DNA of 64,000 nt from CBDBIK01 sp965206145. Lineage in GTDB: Bacteria > Pseudomonadota > Alphaproteobacteria > TMED109. Of the stretch, positions 16,815 to 24,767 are shown one piece after another. Under the pieces are notes generated by a model that worked only from the letters and a program-made list of their open reading frames with translations, did no database searches and had not been told where the DNA came from. The translations under genes and the position numbers were made by a program. The number at the start of each line of letters is the position of its first letter. The stretch's first letter is position 1. The DNA lies in contig CBDBIK010000009.1 of NCBI GenBank assembly GCA_965206145.1, positions 310,001 to 374,000 of the forward strand, written 5' to 3'.

Positions 16815-17741
16815 ATGGACTGCACGAAGCTGAGGATTGGATCCCGTGCAAGTCCGCTTGCACAACGGCAGGCTGGTATTGTCCAGGAGGTGCTTGCGAC
16901 TGCAGGCGTGCACCTGCGTTGCAGCATTCTTCCCATCCGTACCCGCGGCGATAGCATCCAAGACCGCTCGCTTGTCGAATTGGGTGGCCAAGGGGTATTC
17001 ACCCGCGAGCTTGACGATGCCGTCCTTGATGGCCGGATTGACCTCGCCGTTCACTCGATGAAGGACATGCCGACGGCGGTCCACAGTGGCATTACCGTCG
17101 CCGCCGTGCTTTCGCGGGAGGACCCTCGCGACGTTCTGGTGACCGTCGAGGGATCTGCCGGTTCCCTGAGAGATCTTCCCGTGGGTGCTGTCATCGGCAC
17201 ATCCAGTCCGCGTCGGGCGGCACAGGTGCTCCGGTTTCGTTCAGATGTTGAGGTTTGCCCGCTTCGTGGCAATGTCGGTACACGCCTGCAAAAAATTCAG
17301 GAGGGGCGGGCAAGTGCGACGCTCCTTGCTGCAGCGGGTCTTGTCCGGTTGGGAGAGATTGAGCTCGCTTCGGAACCGCTTGCCGTCGAGGAGATGCTTC
17401 CTGCGCCGGCACAAGGTGCGATCGCGGTCACGTGCCGGGAAAAGGATGAAGAGATGCAGGCTCTGCTGACCCGTATTGACAATGCTGCGGCTCGCAGTGA
17501 AACCGGTGCCGAGCGTTCCCTGCTTGCTGCACTCGAGGGCGGTTGTCGTTCCCCGATTGCGGCGCTTGCCCGTGTGAAGAACGGAAACCTTTCCCTGGCT
17601 GCGCGGCTTTTGGAACTGGATGGAAGCGGTGTTCTCGAGGTTCATAAATCTGGAGGGTTGGCCGATGCGGCGGAAATGGGCAGAGATGCAGCCGAAGAGC
17701 TTCTCGGTGCACGAAAAACAAACGCCGGAGGGGAATCATGA
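16815..17741 (+). CDS. hemC: Hydroxymethylbilane synthase (porphobilinogen deaminase)
   Basis: HemC, 308 residues, polymerises four porphobilinogens to hydroxymethylbilane. It shows LRIGSRASPLAQRQAGIVQE, IRTRGDSIQDRSLVELGGQG, the conserved catalytic region DLAVHSMKDMPT (the Asp follows the first Leu-rich segment), LRGNVGTRLQKIQEG, and the dipyrromethane-cofactor Cys in EGGCRSPIAALA. ATG at 16815 gives the family start; upstream open frame is discarded. It overlaps hemD by ATGA and heads a four-gene operon of hemC, hemD-mitofilin, hemY and an L,D-transpeptidase. Confidence 0.95.
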   Translation: MDCTKLRIGSRASPLAQRQAGIVQEVLATAGVHLRCSILPIRTRGDSIQDRSLVELGGQGVFTRELDDAVLDGRIDLAVHSMKDMPTAVHSGITVAAVLSREDPRDVLVTVEGSAGSLRDLPVGAVIGTSSPRRAAQVLRFRSDVEVCPLRGNVGTRLQKIQEGRASATLLAAAGLVRLGEIELASEPLAVEEMLPAPAQGAIAVTCREKDEEMQALLTRIDNAAARSETGAERSLLAALEGGCRSPIAALARVKNGNLSLAARLLELDGSGVLEVHKSGGLADAAEMGRDAAEELLGARKTNAGGES

Positions 17742-19531
17742 GTGGCCCCTCCCAACCTGTCGCCATCGTTGTCCAGACCGCTCCCGGTGCCGAAGAGACC
17801 GCAGCGGAGCTCAAAGGCGTGGGATGGCAGGGTGTGCCTGCTTCGGTACTCGAGATCAATCCAACGGGGGAAGGGCCGATCTCGCTCGCTCGGTTCCAGG
17901 CGGTGTTCATGACCTCTGCTGCTGCTGCCCCCATTCTGGGCAAACGGACCGAGGAGCGTGCCGTCCCGGTACTTGCGGTTGGAGACCGGACGGCAAGCGC
18001 ATGCATTGAGATAGGTTTTACGGACGTGATCTCGGCGGAAGGAGATGTGGAAGATCTCCGGAAGATGGTGATGGCGGATCTCGATCCCGGGAACGGTCCA
18101 CTTCTTCACGTCTCAGGTCGGGATACGGCAGGAGATATCGTCTCGGTATTGCGCAGGGGTGGTTTCCAGATCGAGCAGGAAATTCTTTACGAGGCGAACT
18201 CTGCGTCCTCCTTACCGGGAGACGTACGTGCCGCTCTTGGTGGTGACGATGCAGCGTGCGCCCTTTTCTTTTCCGCGCGTGGGGCTGATGTTTTCATGCG
18301 CCTTGTGCGGCAGGCAGGGTTGGATGCGTCTCTCTCCCGGCTTTTTGCGATTTGCATGAGCTCGAGGGTGGCGGACATCCTTGATCCCGGCGCATGGCTT
18401 GAGATTCGGACGGCGAAGCGTCCTGACACGAAATCCATGGTCGCGATGTTGCCTGCGATCGCGGGGAACGACTCCAGGGAGGGCAACGTGACCGATTCTG
18501 ACATCCACCCCCCCGATACCTCCTCCGGCAATACGGAATTGCCGCTAGGGCGACGGCACCACCGTTCTTTTCTTTTCCGTGCCACCGCGGTTGCGCTCTT
18601 CCTGGTGGTGCTGGCCGTCGGTGGTGGTGGGATGGTTTTTCTGCTTTCCCGCGTCACCGTTCTGGAGGAGCTACTTGTTGCGGAGGTCGAGGACCGAAAA
18701 GCTTTTGAGAATGAGGTTCGGGCGGACCGGGTGGAGACGGGAAGTGCTGTCGACAGGCTTGGTAGCAGGGTCGCTCGCATCGAACGTGAGCTGGAGATGC
18801 TTTCTCGCCAGAGCGAAGTTGCGGCACTGGAAGGACGTTTTGTCCGGGAGCTCGACGCCATCCGAAGAGAGGTCGGCGAACTGACGCTTTCCACTGGCTC
18901 CGAGCCGGCGATAGAGGAAATTCTTGGACGCATAGAAGCAGTCACCTGGAACGGAGAGGAGCACAGGAGCAGGAATCGCAAGAAGTTGCACGCGCTTACG
19001 CTCACGGTGGTGGCGGAGTGGATTCAACACCACGCCCGGAACGGGCTTCCTTTTAATCGGGAGATTGAACTCGCCACGATTCTCAGAGCGGGAGACGACG
19101 AGGCAATGGCGGTGCCCCTCGAGATATTGAAGCTGCATGCTCTTTCTTTCTCGTCTCCAAAAACGCTTCTGCTTGCATTGCCCAAATTTGCCCATCCCGC
19201 CTCACCCGATGGTCCGGACAACACGCCGACAGGACTTCTGGATGGCCTGCGCGTATGGCTTGAGAAGGCGGTCGTGATCCGCAGGGTTTCGTTGCCGCAG
19301 GGCGATTCGCCGGAGGCGGTGCTGGCACGTGCTGTTGATGCGGCGGAGCGGGGTGATCTACGTGGGACGGTTGAGGTTTTGAGCGAGTTGTCCGAACCCG
19401 TGCCGGTCGGGATCGCGGCTTGGCAGGAGAGGGCCGCCACGACGCTTGCAGTACTGGATGCGTCGATGGCGTTTGAAGAGGCTGCGAACGCCCTGCTTAC
19501 GGCACGTTTCACGGAGACGGAGGTGCAATGA
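17738..19531 (+). CDS. hemD: Uroporphyrinogen-III synthase fused to mitofilin-like membrane domain
   Basis: A 597-residue fusion. Residues 1 to about 240 form a HemD-type domain (AIVVQTAPGAEETAAELKG, VLAVGDRTASACIEIGF, LLHVSGRDTAGDIVSVLRRG) that would cyclise hydroxymethylbilane to uroporphyrinogen III. After a linker, one transmembrane helix lies near 279-303 (VALFLVVLAVGGGGMVFLL), followed by coiled coil (about 305-400, RLGSRVARIERELEMLSRQ) and a C-terminal helical domain like the alphaproteobacterial mitofilin/IMMP (COG4223, HemX-like) proteins. In many Alphaproteobacteria these are two adjacent genes. No frame break is seen at the junction. Overlaps both neighbours by ATGA. Confidence 0.85.
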   Translation: MSGPSQPVAIVVQTAPGAEETAAELKGVGWQGVPASVLEINPTGEGPISLARFQAVFMTSAAAAPILGKRTEERAVPVLAVGDRTASACIEIGFTDVISAEGDVEDLRKMVMADLDPGNGPLLHVSGRDTAGDIVSVLRRGGFQIEQEILYEANSASSLPGDVRAALGGDDAACALFFSARGADVFMRLVRQAGLDASLSRLFAICMSSRVADILDPGAWLEIRTAKRPDTKSMVAMLPAIAGNDSREGNVTDSDIHPPDTSSGNTELPLGRRHHRSFLFRATAVALFLVVLAVGGGGMVFLLSRVTVLEELLVAEVEDRKAFENEVRADRVETGSAVDRLGSRVARIERELEMLSRQSEVAALEGRFVRELDAIRREVGELTLSTGSEPAIEEILGRIEAVTWNGEEHRSRNRKKLHALTLTVVAEWIQHHARNGLPFNREIELATILRAGDDEAMAVPLEILKLHALSFSSPKTLLLALPKFAHPASPDGPDNTPTGLLDGLRVWLEKAVVIRRVSLPQGDSPEAVLARAVDAAERGDLRGTVEVLSELSEPVPVGIAAWQERAATTLAVLDASMAFEEAANALLTARFTETEVQ

Positions 19532-20874
19532 TCCGACTTCTCGGACTGTTTGCGGTGCTCACGTTGGCAGGTTTTGTTGCGGCGTGGGTAGCCGACGAGC
19601 CTGGGGAGCTTGTCTTCGCATGGCGCGACTGGGAGATGCGCGCTTCGTTTGGGGTGTCCGTTTTCGCACTCGCTGCTGTCGTGCTGCTCGCCTTGGGTTT
19701 CGGGGCCTTGTTGCGTGAGGTGAGCGCCGTGCCCGGACGGTTCCGGCGCGGGCGCATGGAACGAAACCGGCGAAAGGGTTGGCGGGCGCTGGAGGCAGGA
19801 CTCTCGGCGGCGGCGGGTGGAGATACGCGCCAGGTGCACCGTGCACTGCGGGGCGCGCGCCGCCTTCCGGAGGATGCACCGCTCCGTCTTCTCCTGGAGG
19901 CCGAGGCAGCAAGGCTTGATGGAGACGCGTTGGCCCGGCATCGGGTGTTCGATCGTATGGCGAAGCACGGAATGACAGAAACCGTCGCCCTGCGTGGTCT
20001 GGTGGCGGAACTCCGTGGGCAGGAAGCATATAAGGAGGCGATGGAGCTGGTACGCCGCGCGCTCAAGCACAAGCCGGCTCCGGAATGGGCACTCAGGGAA
20101 AGTTTGGCACTCGCGTTTCGCCTCCGGTTATGGGAACTCGCCGCGGAAACATTTTCGGAGATGCGCGGGCAAGGACTTGTCGCTCGGGACGAGGCAGACA
20201 GGAGTCTCGGGCTCATCGCCATCGAGCGGGCGAGGTCGTACCGGGAACAGGGAGTATTGAACAAGGCGGTGCGCACGGCGGGTGAGGCTATCTCGGCGCT
20301 GCCAGGCGTTGTGCCCGTAGCAATCGTCGCAGGTGAGATTTATCTCGAGGCGGGCAAAACGAAGCGGGCAGCAAAAATTGCGTCTGCCGCCTGGCAGAAG
20401 GATCCGCATCCGGCCCTTGCAGAGATTATTCTGAGCACACAAGGGAGCGGAGATGAGCTGGAGGAAATGAAGGCATTGGAGGACCTGACGGTGTCGAATT
20501 CTGCCGACCCCACCGAACGGCACGTGGCACTCGCCCGGGCGGCTCTGAAAGCGAAGCTGTGGGGCCTTGCCGGGGAGCATCTCCGTGCTGCGATGACGCA
20601 AGGGGGCGATGCACGCGCCTTCCGGCTTCGTGCGGAGCTCGAGCGTTCCGAGCACGGTGACAGGGGTGCCGAGACACGCTGGCTTGAACGCGCCCTTGAT
20701 GCGCCTTCCGCTCCGGCGTGGGTTTGCGGTAGTTGCGGAAAGGAGTGCGAGGAATGGTCTGCGGTCTGCGGTAGGTGCTACTCGTTCGATGGTATGGAAT
20801 GGCGCTCCGTACCTGCGAGTGGAACGGAGGAGAAAGCGGGTGGGCTCGCCGAGGTGGAGGCCGTTGCGATATGA
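19528..20874 (+). CDS. hemY: HemY-like TPR membrane protein
   Basis: A 448-residue protein of the proteobacterial HemY family (not the oxidase of the same name). Two N-terminal membrane helices (about 1-20 and 40-65, VSVFALAAVVLLALGFGALL) form the HemY_N region. The cytoplasmic part is made of TPR-like helical repeats. Near the C-terminus is a zinc-ribbon-like motif CGSCGKECEEW...CGRCYSFDGMEWR. The molecular role is unknown; its fixed position after hemC/hemD suggests a part in tetrapyrrole synthesis or its membrane organisation. Start overlaps the hemD stop (ATGA) and its own stop overlaps the next gene likewise. Confidence 0.85.
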   Translation: MIRLLGLFAVLTLAGFVAAWVADEPGELVFAWRDWEMRASFGVSVFALAAVVLLALGFGALLREVSAVPGRFRRGRMERNRRKGWRALEAGLSAAAGGDTRQVHRALRGARRLPEDAPLRLLLEAEAARLDGDALARHRVFDRMAKHGMTETVALRGLVAELRGQEAYKEAMELVRRALKHKPAPEWALRESLALAFRLRLWELAAETFSEMRGQGLVARDEADRSLGLIAIERARSYREQGVLNKAVRTAGEAISALPGVVPVAIVAGEIYLEAGKTKRAAKIASAAWQKDPHPALAEIILSTQGSGDELEEMKALEDLTVSNSADPTERHVALARAALKAKLWGLAGEHLRAAMTQGGDARAFRLRAELERSEHGDRGAETRWLERALDAPSAPAWVCGSCGKECEEWSAVCGRCYSFDGMEWRSVPASGTEEKAGGLAEVEAVAI

Positions 20875-21365
20875 ATCGTCGTAATTTTCTTCTCGCCGTG
20901 CCGCTCCTGGCTGTCATGGCGCGCATATCACAGGCTGCGGAAAGAGCGGACCTGGTGGTTGTGGAGAAGGGTGCCAGGCGGCTTCTCCTGCTTCGTGAAG
21001 GGCGAACGCTTCGCAGCTACTCGATCGCGCTTGGATTTGATCCGGCAGGCCACAAAATGCGCGAGGGGGACGGACGCACGCCTGAGGGACTGTACGAGAT
21101 CGATTTCCATGTTCTAGAAAGCGATTTCCATCGTGCGCTGAAGATCTCTTACCCCAACGCTTGGGATCGGAGACGAGCGGAAATGGCGGGTGAGAACCCG
21201 GGCGGGGGGATCATGATTCATGGTCTTCCGGACGGAAAGACGGCGGCGGAGGTGGAACATGGCCTGACCGACTGGACGAATGGATGCATTGCCGTGATAG
21301 ATCGAGAAATTGAGGAATTGATGGCACTTGTGCCGGTGGGAACGCCGGTGGTTATCCGGAAATAG
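20871..21365 (+). CDS. L,D-transpeptidase, YkuD/YafK class, no LysM
   Basis: A 164-residue exported YkuD-fold protein. N-terminal signal MNRRNFLLAVPLLAVMARIS has a double Arg, so Tat export is possible. The catalytic site is MIHGLPDG (His117) and DWTNGCIAV (Cys139), the pattern of the YafK-like group rather than the ErfK group at 13122. The substrate could be peptidoglycan stem peptides, as cross-linker or as hydrolase of Lpp links (as reported for one E. coli member); this cannot be told from sequence. It is the last gene of the heme operon, overlapping hemY by ATGA. Confidence 0.85.
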   Translation: MNRRNFLLAVPLLAVMARISQAAERADLVVVEKGARRLLLLREGRTLRSYSIALGFDPAGHKMREGDGRTPEGLYEIDFHVLESDFHRALKISYPNAWDRRRAEMAGENPGGGIMIHGLPDGKTAAEVEHGLTDWTNGCIAVIDREIEELMALVPVGTPVVIRK

Positions 21366-21422
21366 GCGATTTTTGCTGGGCAGATTTCACGAAAAGGACA
21401 AGAAGGGGGATTGTATACCTAA

Positions 21423-21686
21423 GTGCCCAAAATCCGTGGGACCGATTGGCATGAAAAGCTCAGTCACAGGTATTACCTTTTTGTTCGGAAAGAGCGTTGC
21501 AGTGCCTTCTCCGCAAGCCAAATTTTTCGCCAGGTATTCTACCGGCTTTTACTGAACGGCAAGGCTAAAGCGCAGAAGTTCGCAGGCGTTGCCGAGGCAG
21601 GACGTTACGTGTGGAACCGTTTCACGTGTGGAACTATTTCCGCGATGGATAAAGCTGGTATGCGGTCGTCGCCAAAGTATACGTAG
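21423..21686 (+). pseudogene. Possible relic of an IS200/IS605-type OrfB (TnpB-like) N-terminus
   Basis: The 87-residue frame contains FYRLLLNGKAKAQKFAGVAE and then AGRYVWNRF. This resembles the start of OrfB/TnpB proteins, where a Y-R-L-Y-P segment is followed about 20 residues later by a C/A-R-F/Y-V-W-N motif. The frame then degenerates and stops; the RuvC-like and zinc-finger parts are absent, and no matching terminal structure was found. If correct it is a short decayed fragment; chance resemblance is quite possible. Confidence 0.3.
21607..21640 (+). repeat. Tandem 17-base direct repeat
   Basis: ACGTGTGGAACCGTTTC at 21607-21623 is followed at once by ACGTGTGGAACTATTTC at 21624-21640; 15 of 17 bases match. 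It lies within the possible transposase relic and may be a slippage duplication. Confidence 0.75.
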
Positions 21687-22102
21687 GAGAAGCACCTCAC
21701 CCGTTCTTTTCCTATTCGTGTTATTCGCGTTGCCAGCCATGGGGGCTTTCTTCGGAAAATCGTTTAGTTGGTGGAAATAATTTTAAAAGGGTATTTCTTC
21801 CGAGCTTTCAACAAATGTTTGTCATTTACATTGAGTGACTAGGCACTCAGGTCGGCGCACGACTGATGTAATATTGAGCTTAGACAGAACCGATACAAGA
21901 TAGAGACCTTATCGAGCAGGCTATCTTCGGTTGCGCCGATTATTGCCAATAGACTCCGGTCGTGCTACCCTCCGTGTGATCACGAAAGTTAACTGTGGTC
22001 AGGATCTTCTGGCTGTGCGCGAGTAGCCCGGTCAGGAGGCGTAATATCCGTTTTTTTTGCATTTCCCCGAGGTGTCCGTTTCGGGGTTTGCCGGGTTTCC
22101 CC

Positions 22103-24241
22103 ATGCACTTCTCACCTACGCGCCTTTTGGCACACTTTATAGCTATCAGTTGCGCCTGTTTTTTGGTTAGTGGAGCTCCTGCATTTGCCCAAAATTCCGA
22201 CCTTGCACTGAAGTTTGAGGAACAGGAGAAAATCATCCAAACGCAGGAGGAAAGAATCCGACGCCTTGAGGCGCTGGTCGAGGAGTTGGTGGGTTCCACC
22301 GCATCGGAACGTGCATCGACGGAAGGGATGCAAGTTGGAATCGAGGACGTGACCCTCCCGATCGGGCACTCGTTCAGCATTGATCTCGACAAGGTGTTCG
22401 TCGATGTGGACATGGGCAGCATGGGAGCAATGACTTACAGCGTTAGCGGCAATCCATCGTGGATGACTCTCGACTGGGCGACAGGGATTCTTGGCGGTAC
22501 GCCGCGCTCTGCTACTCCCGGAGTGACGGTGACGGTGACGGCGACGGACGAAGGCGGCATGGCGAGCTCGGACGAATTCGTGGTCACAGTCTCAGACAAC
22601 CAACCTCCGCAGTTTGAGCAATCTCCAAGTGATCTCGTGGTGGCGGAAGGTGCATCAGGGAGCTTTGGATCTCCCTTGAGAGCCGTAGACCCTGATGGCG
22701 ACGAGGTGACGTTCTCTCTCAAGAATGATCTTTTCACCATTAGCCCGGGTGGTCAGTTGTCGGCAAAGAGCGGCGCGCAGATTGACCATGAGATTGCACG
22801 CGTTCACTCGCTGAGGGTGACGGCGACGGATTCTCAGGGAGCCAGCACGGCACAGACAGTGCGGGTCGCGGTGGCCGACATGAACGAGCCGCCGAGGCTG
22901 TCGGCGGGGTTGTTTGAGGGCGCGGGCGGCCCGTTCGGAGGAAACGGAAAATACGATCCGGAGAATTCGTTTTTCGGACCGACAGCACGCCTCGTCTCTG
23001 CGGACGGTCGCTACTCCACGGGAATCAATGGGCTTCTTCAGTTGGAAGCGGGAAGTTTCGATTCAAAAGGGTTCAACGGACAGGACTTCAGTTCGGGCAG
23101 CAAGGTCCGGCGGGGCAATTTAACGCTCAGTAGCGTTATCGACAGGGACTGGATCATGTTTCTTTCGTACGCATTTGGCGATGGAGGTGAAAGTCCCCGG
23201 AACGGACTCAGGGCCGCTGCGGCTCTCTATCGCGGGTACAGCCCATTGTGGTTGGTGGCGGGACTTTTCGGTGTGTCCGTGGGGCTCGAATCCTCCACGT
23301 TCTCTTCGGCGACGTCGATGGCTGAACGCCCGATGATCTCGAATGCTTTTGCCTACGCTCCGGGTGCTCCACTGTTGGGAGCAGTTGCTACCCATCGCGG
23401 CCAACAGCACTACGCACGGCTTGGACTCTACGGGAAGGGGGCCGCCGCCTCGAGCACCAACGATGAAGGTTGGGGTGTGCACGGACGTTTCCTGTGGCAG
23501 CCGATGAAGGCACGCGGACGAAGCACTGCGATTGGTGTCAGTGGCTACTGGAGAAAGCCAAATAACGAAGACCAAAGACCGGCAGAGGCGGGAGTGAATG
23601 TGAATTCAGCCGATTATGATTTTTGCGATGGCTCAGCTGCTAATGCGCCTGGACCCGCTTTGGCAACCAACGTCAGGTTCAAGACTTCTGGCACATCCAC
23701 CATTGATGGGATGAATCTGGTTGATACTGGACAGCTTTGCGAAGTTGACAGTTACAGTTATGTGGCACTTGAAGGCATCGCCACCATTGGACCGCTCTCG
23801 TTCCAGACGGAATGGGGACAGGCGCAGGTCAACAGAAAATCTGACCGCAACGATTACACATTCGACGGTGGATATGTTCAAGGCAGTTATTTCCTGACGG
23901 GAGAATCCAAGAACTACAATGCTTATTTCGGACAGTTTTGGCGTGTCAATCCCAAAAGGACGCTTGCCCAAGGAGGAATCGGGGCATGGGAGGTGGTCGC
24001 GCGTTGGCAGACCATCGACCTCAACGACAAGGACGTGTCCGGGGGAGAAGCTTCCGGCTACACGCTCGGTATCAATTGGTATGTCAACTCTTTTGTCAAG
24101 GTTTTGCTCAGTTACGGAGACTTGAAGGTCAAGGGAGGAAAACAGTGCTGTGTGCTCAATGAGGTATCGGCTGAGACGGAGTTCCAGAATTACGCTGGGG
24201 ATGTCAGCGAATACCTTCTTAGAGTTCAACTAGAATTTTAA
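22103..24241 (+). CDS. OprO/OprP-like porin with inserted Ig/cadherin-like domains
   Basis: A 712-residue outer-membrane protein. Signal peptide 1-29 (LLAHFIAISCACFLVSGAPA), then a short coiled coil (about 32-62, KFEEQEKIIQTQEERIRRLE) as in phosphate-selective porins. Next come two beta-sandwich modules. The first (about 80-170) is He_PIG-like, with WMTLDWATGILGGTPRSATP. The second (about 175-268) is cadherin-like, with VDPDGDEV, VTATDSQGAST and the closing DMNEPPRLS. The rest (about 280-712) is a predicted beta-barrel ending in VQLEF, with terminal Phe. ATG at 22103 is chosen because the signal peptide starts there. Function is inferred as a channel; the substrate is unknown. It converges on DUF1244. 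Confidence 0.75.
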   Translation: MHFSPTRLLAHFIAISCACFLVSGAPAFAQNSDLALKFEEQEKIIQTQEERIRRLEALVEELVGSTASERASTEGMQVGIEDVTLPIGHSFSIDLDKVFVDVDMGSMGAMTYSVSGNPSWMTLDWATGILGGTPRSATPGVTVTVTATDEGGMASSDEFVVTVSDNQPPQFEQSPSDLVVAEGASGSFGSPLRAVDPDGDEVTFSLKNDLFTISPGGQLSAKSGAQIDHEIARVHSLRVTATDSQGASTAQTVRVAVADMNEPPRLSAGLFEGAGGPFGGNGKYDPENSFFGPTARLVSADGRYSTGINGLLQLEAGSFDSKGFNGQDFSSGSKVRRGNLTLSSVIDRDWIMFLSYAFGDGGESPRNGLRAAAALYRGYSPLWLVAGLFGVSVGLESSTFSSATSMAERPMISNAFAYAPGAPLLGAVATHRGQQHYARLGLYGKGAAASSTNDEGWGVHGRFLWQPMKARGRSTAIGVSGYWRKPNNEDQRPAEAGVNVNSADYDFCDGSAANAPGPALATNVRFKTSGTSTIDGMNLVDTGQLCEVDSYSYVALEGIATIGPLSFQTEWGQAQVNRKSDRNDYTFDGGYVQGSYFLTGESKNYNAYFGQFWRVNPKRTLAQGGIGAWEVVARWQTIDLNDKDVSGGEASGYTLGINWYVNSFVKVLLSYGDLKVKGGKQCCVLNEVSAETEFQNYAGDVSEYLLRVQLEF

Positions 24242-24328
24242 CTCCGATCTCCTGAGAGATAACCACACCAAGTTGAAAATTTCTGCCTGGGGCTTTTGAA
24301 ACCGGGAAGCCTTACGGCCCAAGCTCCC

Positions 24329-24628
24329 TTACGAGTGGTTGTGGAACTCATCCTTGAGCGAATCGACTCGTTCTGCCGGTTGTTTCTTCTGATGTTTCTC
24401 TTTCCATTCCGAATAGGGCATGCCGTACAAGCTCTCGCGAGCATTCTCGTAGGGGATTTCTTCGCCGTTTTCCTTGGCTGCGGCACTGTACCACTTCGAT
24501 AAACAGTTTCGGCAAAAGCCGGCAAGTTCCATCAGATCGATGTTTTGCAGGTCGGGGTTCTCTCGGAGGTGCGAGACGAGGCGTCTATAGACAGCCGCTT
24601 CGATTTCGGTGCGAGTGCTTTTGTCCAT
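24329..24628 (-). CDS. DUF1244 family protein
   Basis: A 99-residue DUF1244 protein. Family hallmarks seen are VYRRLVSHLRENPDLQNIDL, the Cys pair in LAGFCRNCLSKWY, and ARESLYGMPYSEWKEKHQKK. The family is widespread in Proteobacteria and small and soluble; its function is not established, though the conserved CxxC could bind metal. It lies between the two porin genes, transcribed toward the 3' end of the Ig-porin gene and in the same direction as, but 139 bases downstream of, the second porin. The homopolymer C tract lies about 72 bases before its start. Confidence 0.88.
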   Translation of the reverse strand: MDKSTRTEIEAAVYRRLVSHLRENPDLQNIDLMELAGFCRNCLSKWYSAAAKENGEEIPYENARESLYGMPYSEWKEKHQKKQPAERVDSLKDEFHNHS

Positions 24629-24699
24629 GGGTAATTTTTCCTTTCCTCGTCAACTCTTACAAAGAATTACGAGCATTGGGTTCACGTGTGCAAGAAAAG

Positions 24700-24711
24700 C
24701 CCCCCCCCCCC
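24700..24711. repeat. Homopolymeric C12 tract
   Basis: Twelve consecutive C on the plus strand (G12 on the coding strand of the flanking genes), between the porin stop (24768) and the DUF1244 start (24628). It is the longest homopolymer I noticed. Such tracts are prone to slippage in replication and to miscounting in sequencing. Confidence 0.9.
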
Positions 24712-24767
24712 GCCGGAACGATCCAGCGAGGGATTGAAAGGGCAAGGCGACCGTCAGGAGATATCTC

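Larger units (their letters stand above)
21366..22102 (+). other. Gene-poor 737-base stretch between the heme operon and the Ig-porin gene
   Basis: No convincing intact gene is seen. Composition is more AT-rich than the flanks. It holds a possible transposase relic (21423-21686), a 17-base tandem repeat (21607-21640) and a run of eight T near 22050. The last 200 bases presumably include the promoter of the gene at 22103, but I cannot place -35/-10 boxes with confidence. Confidence 0.6.
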
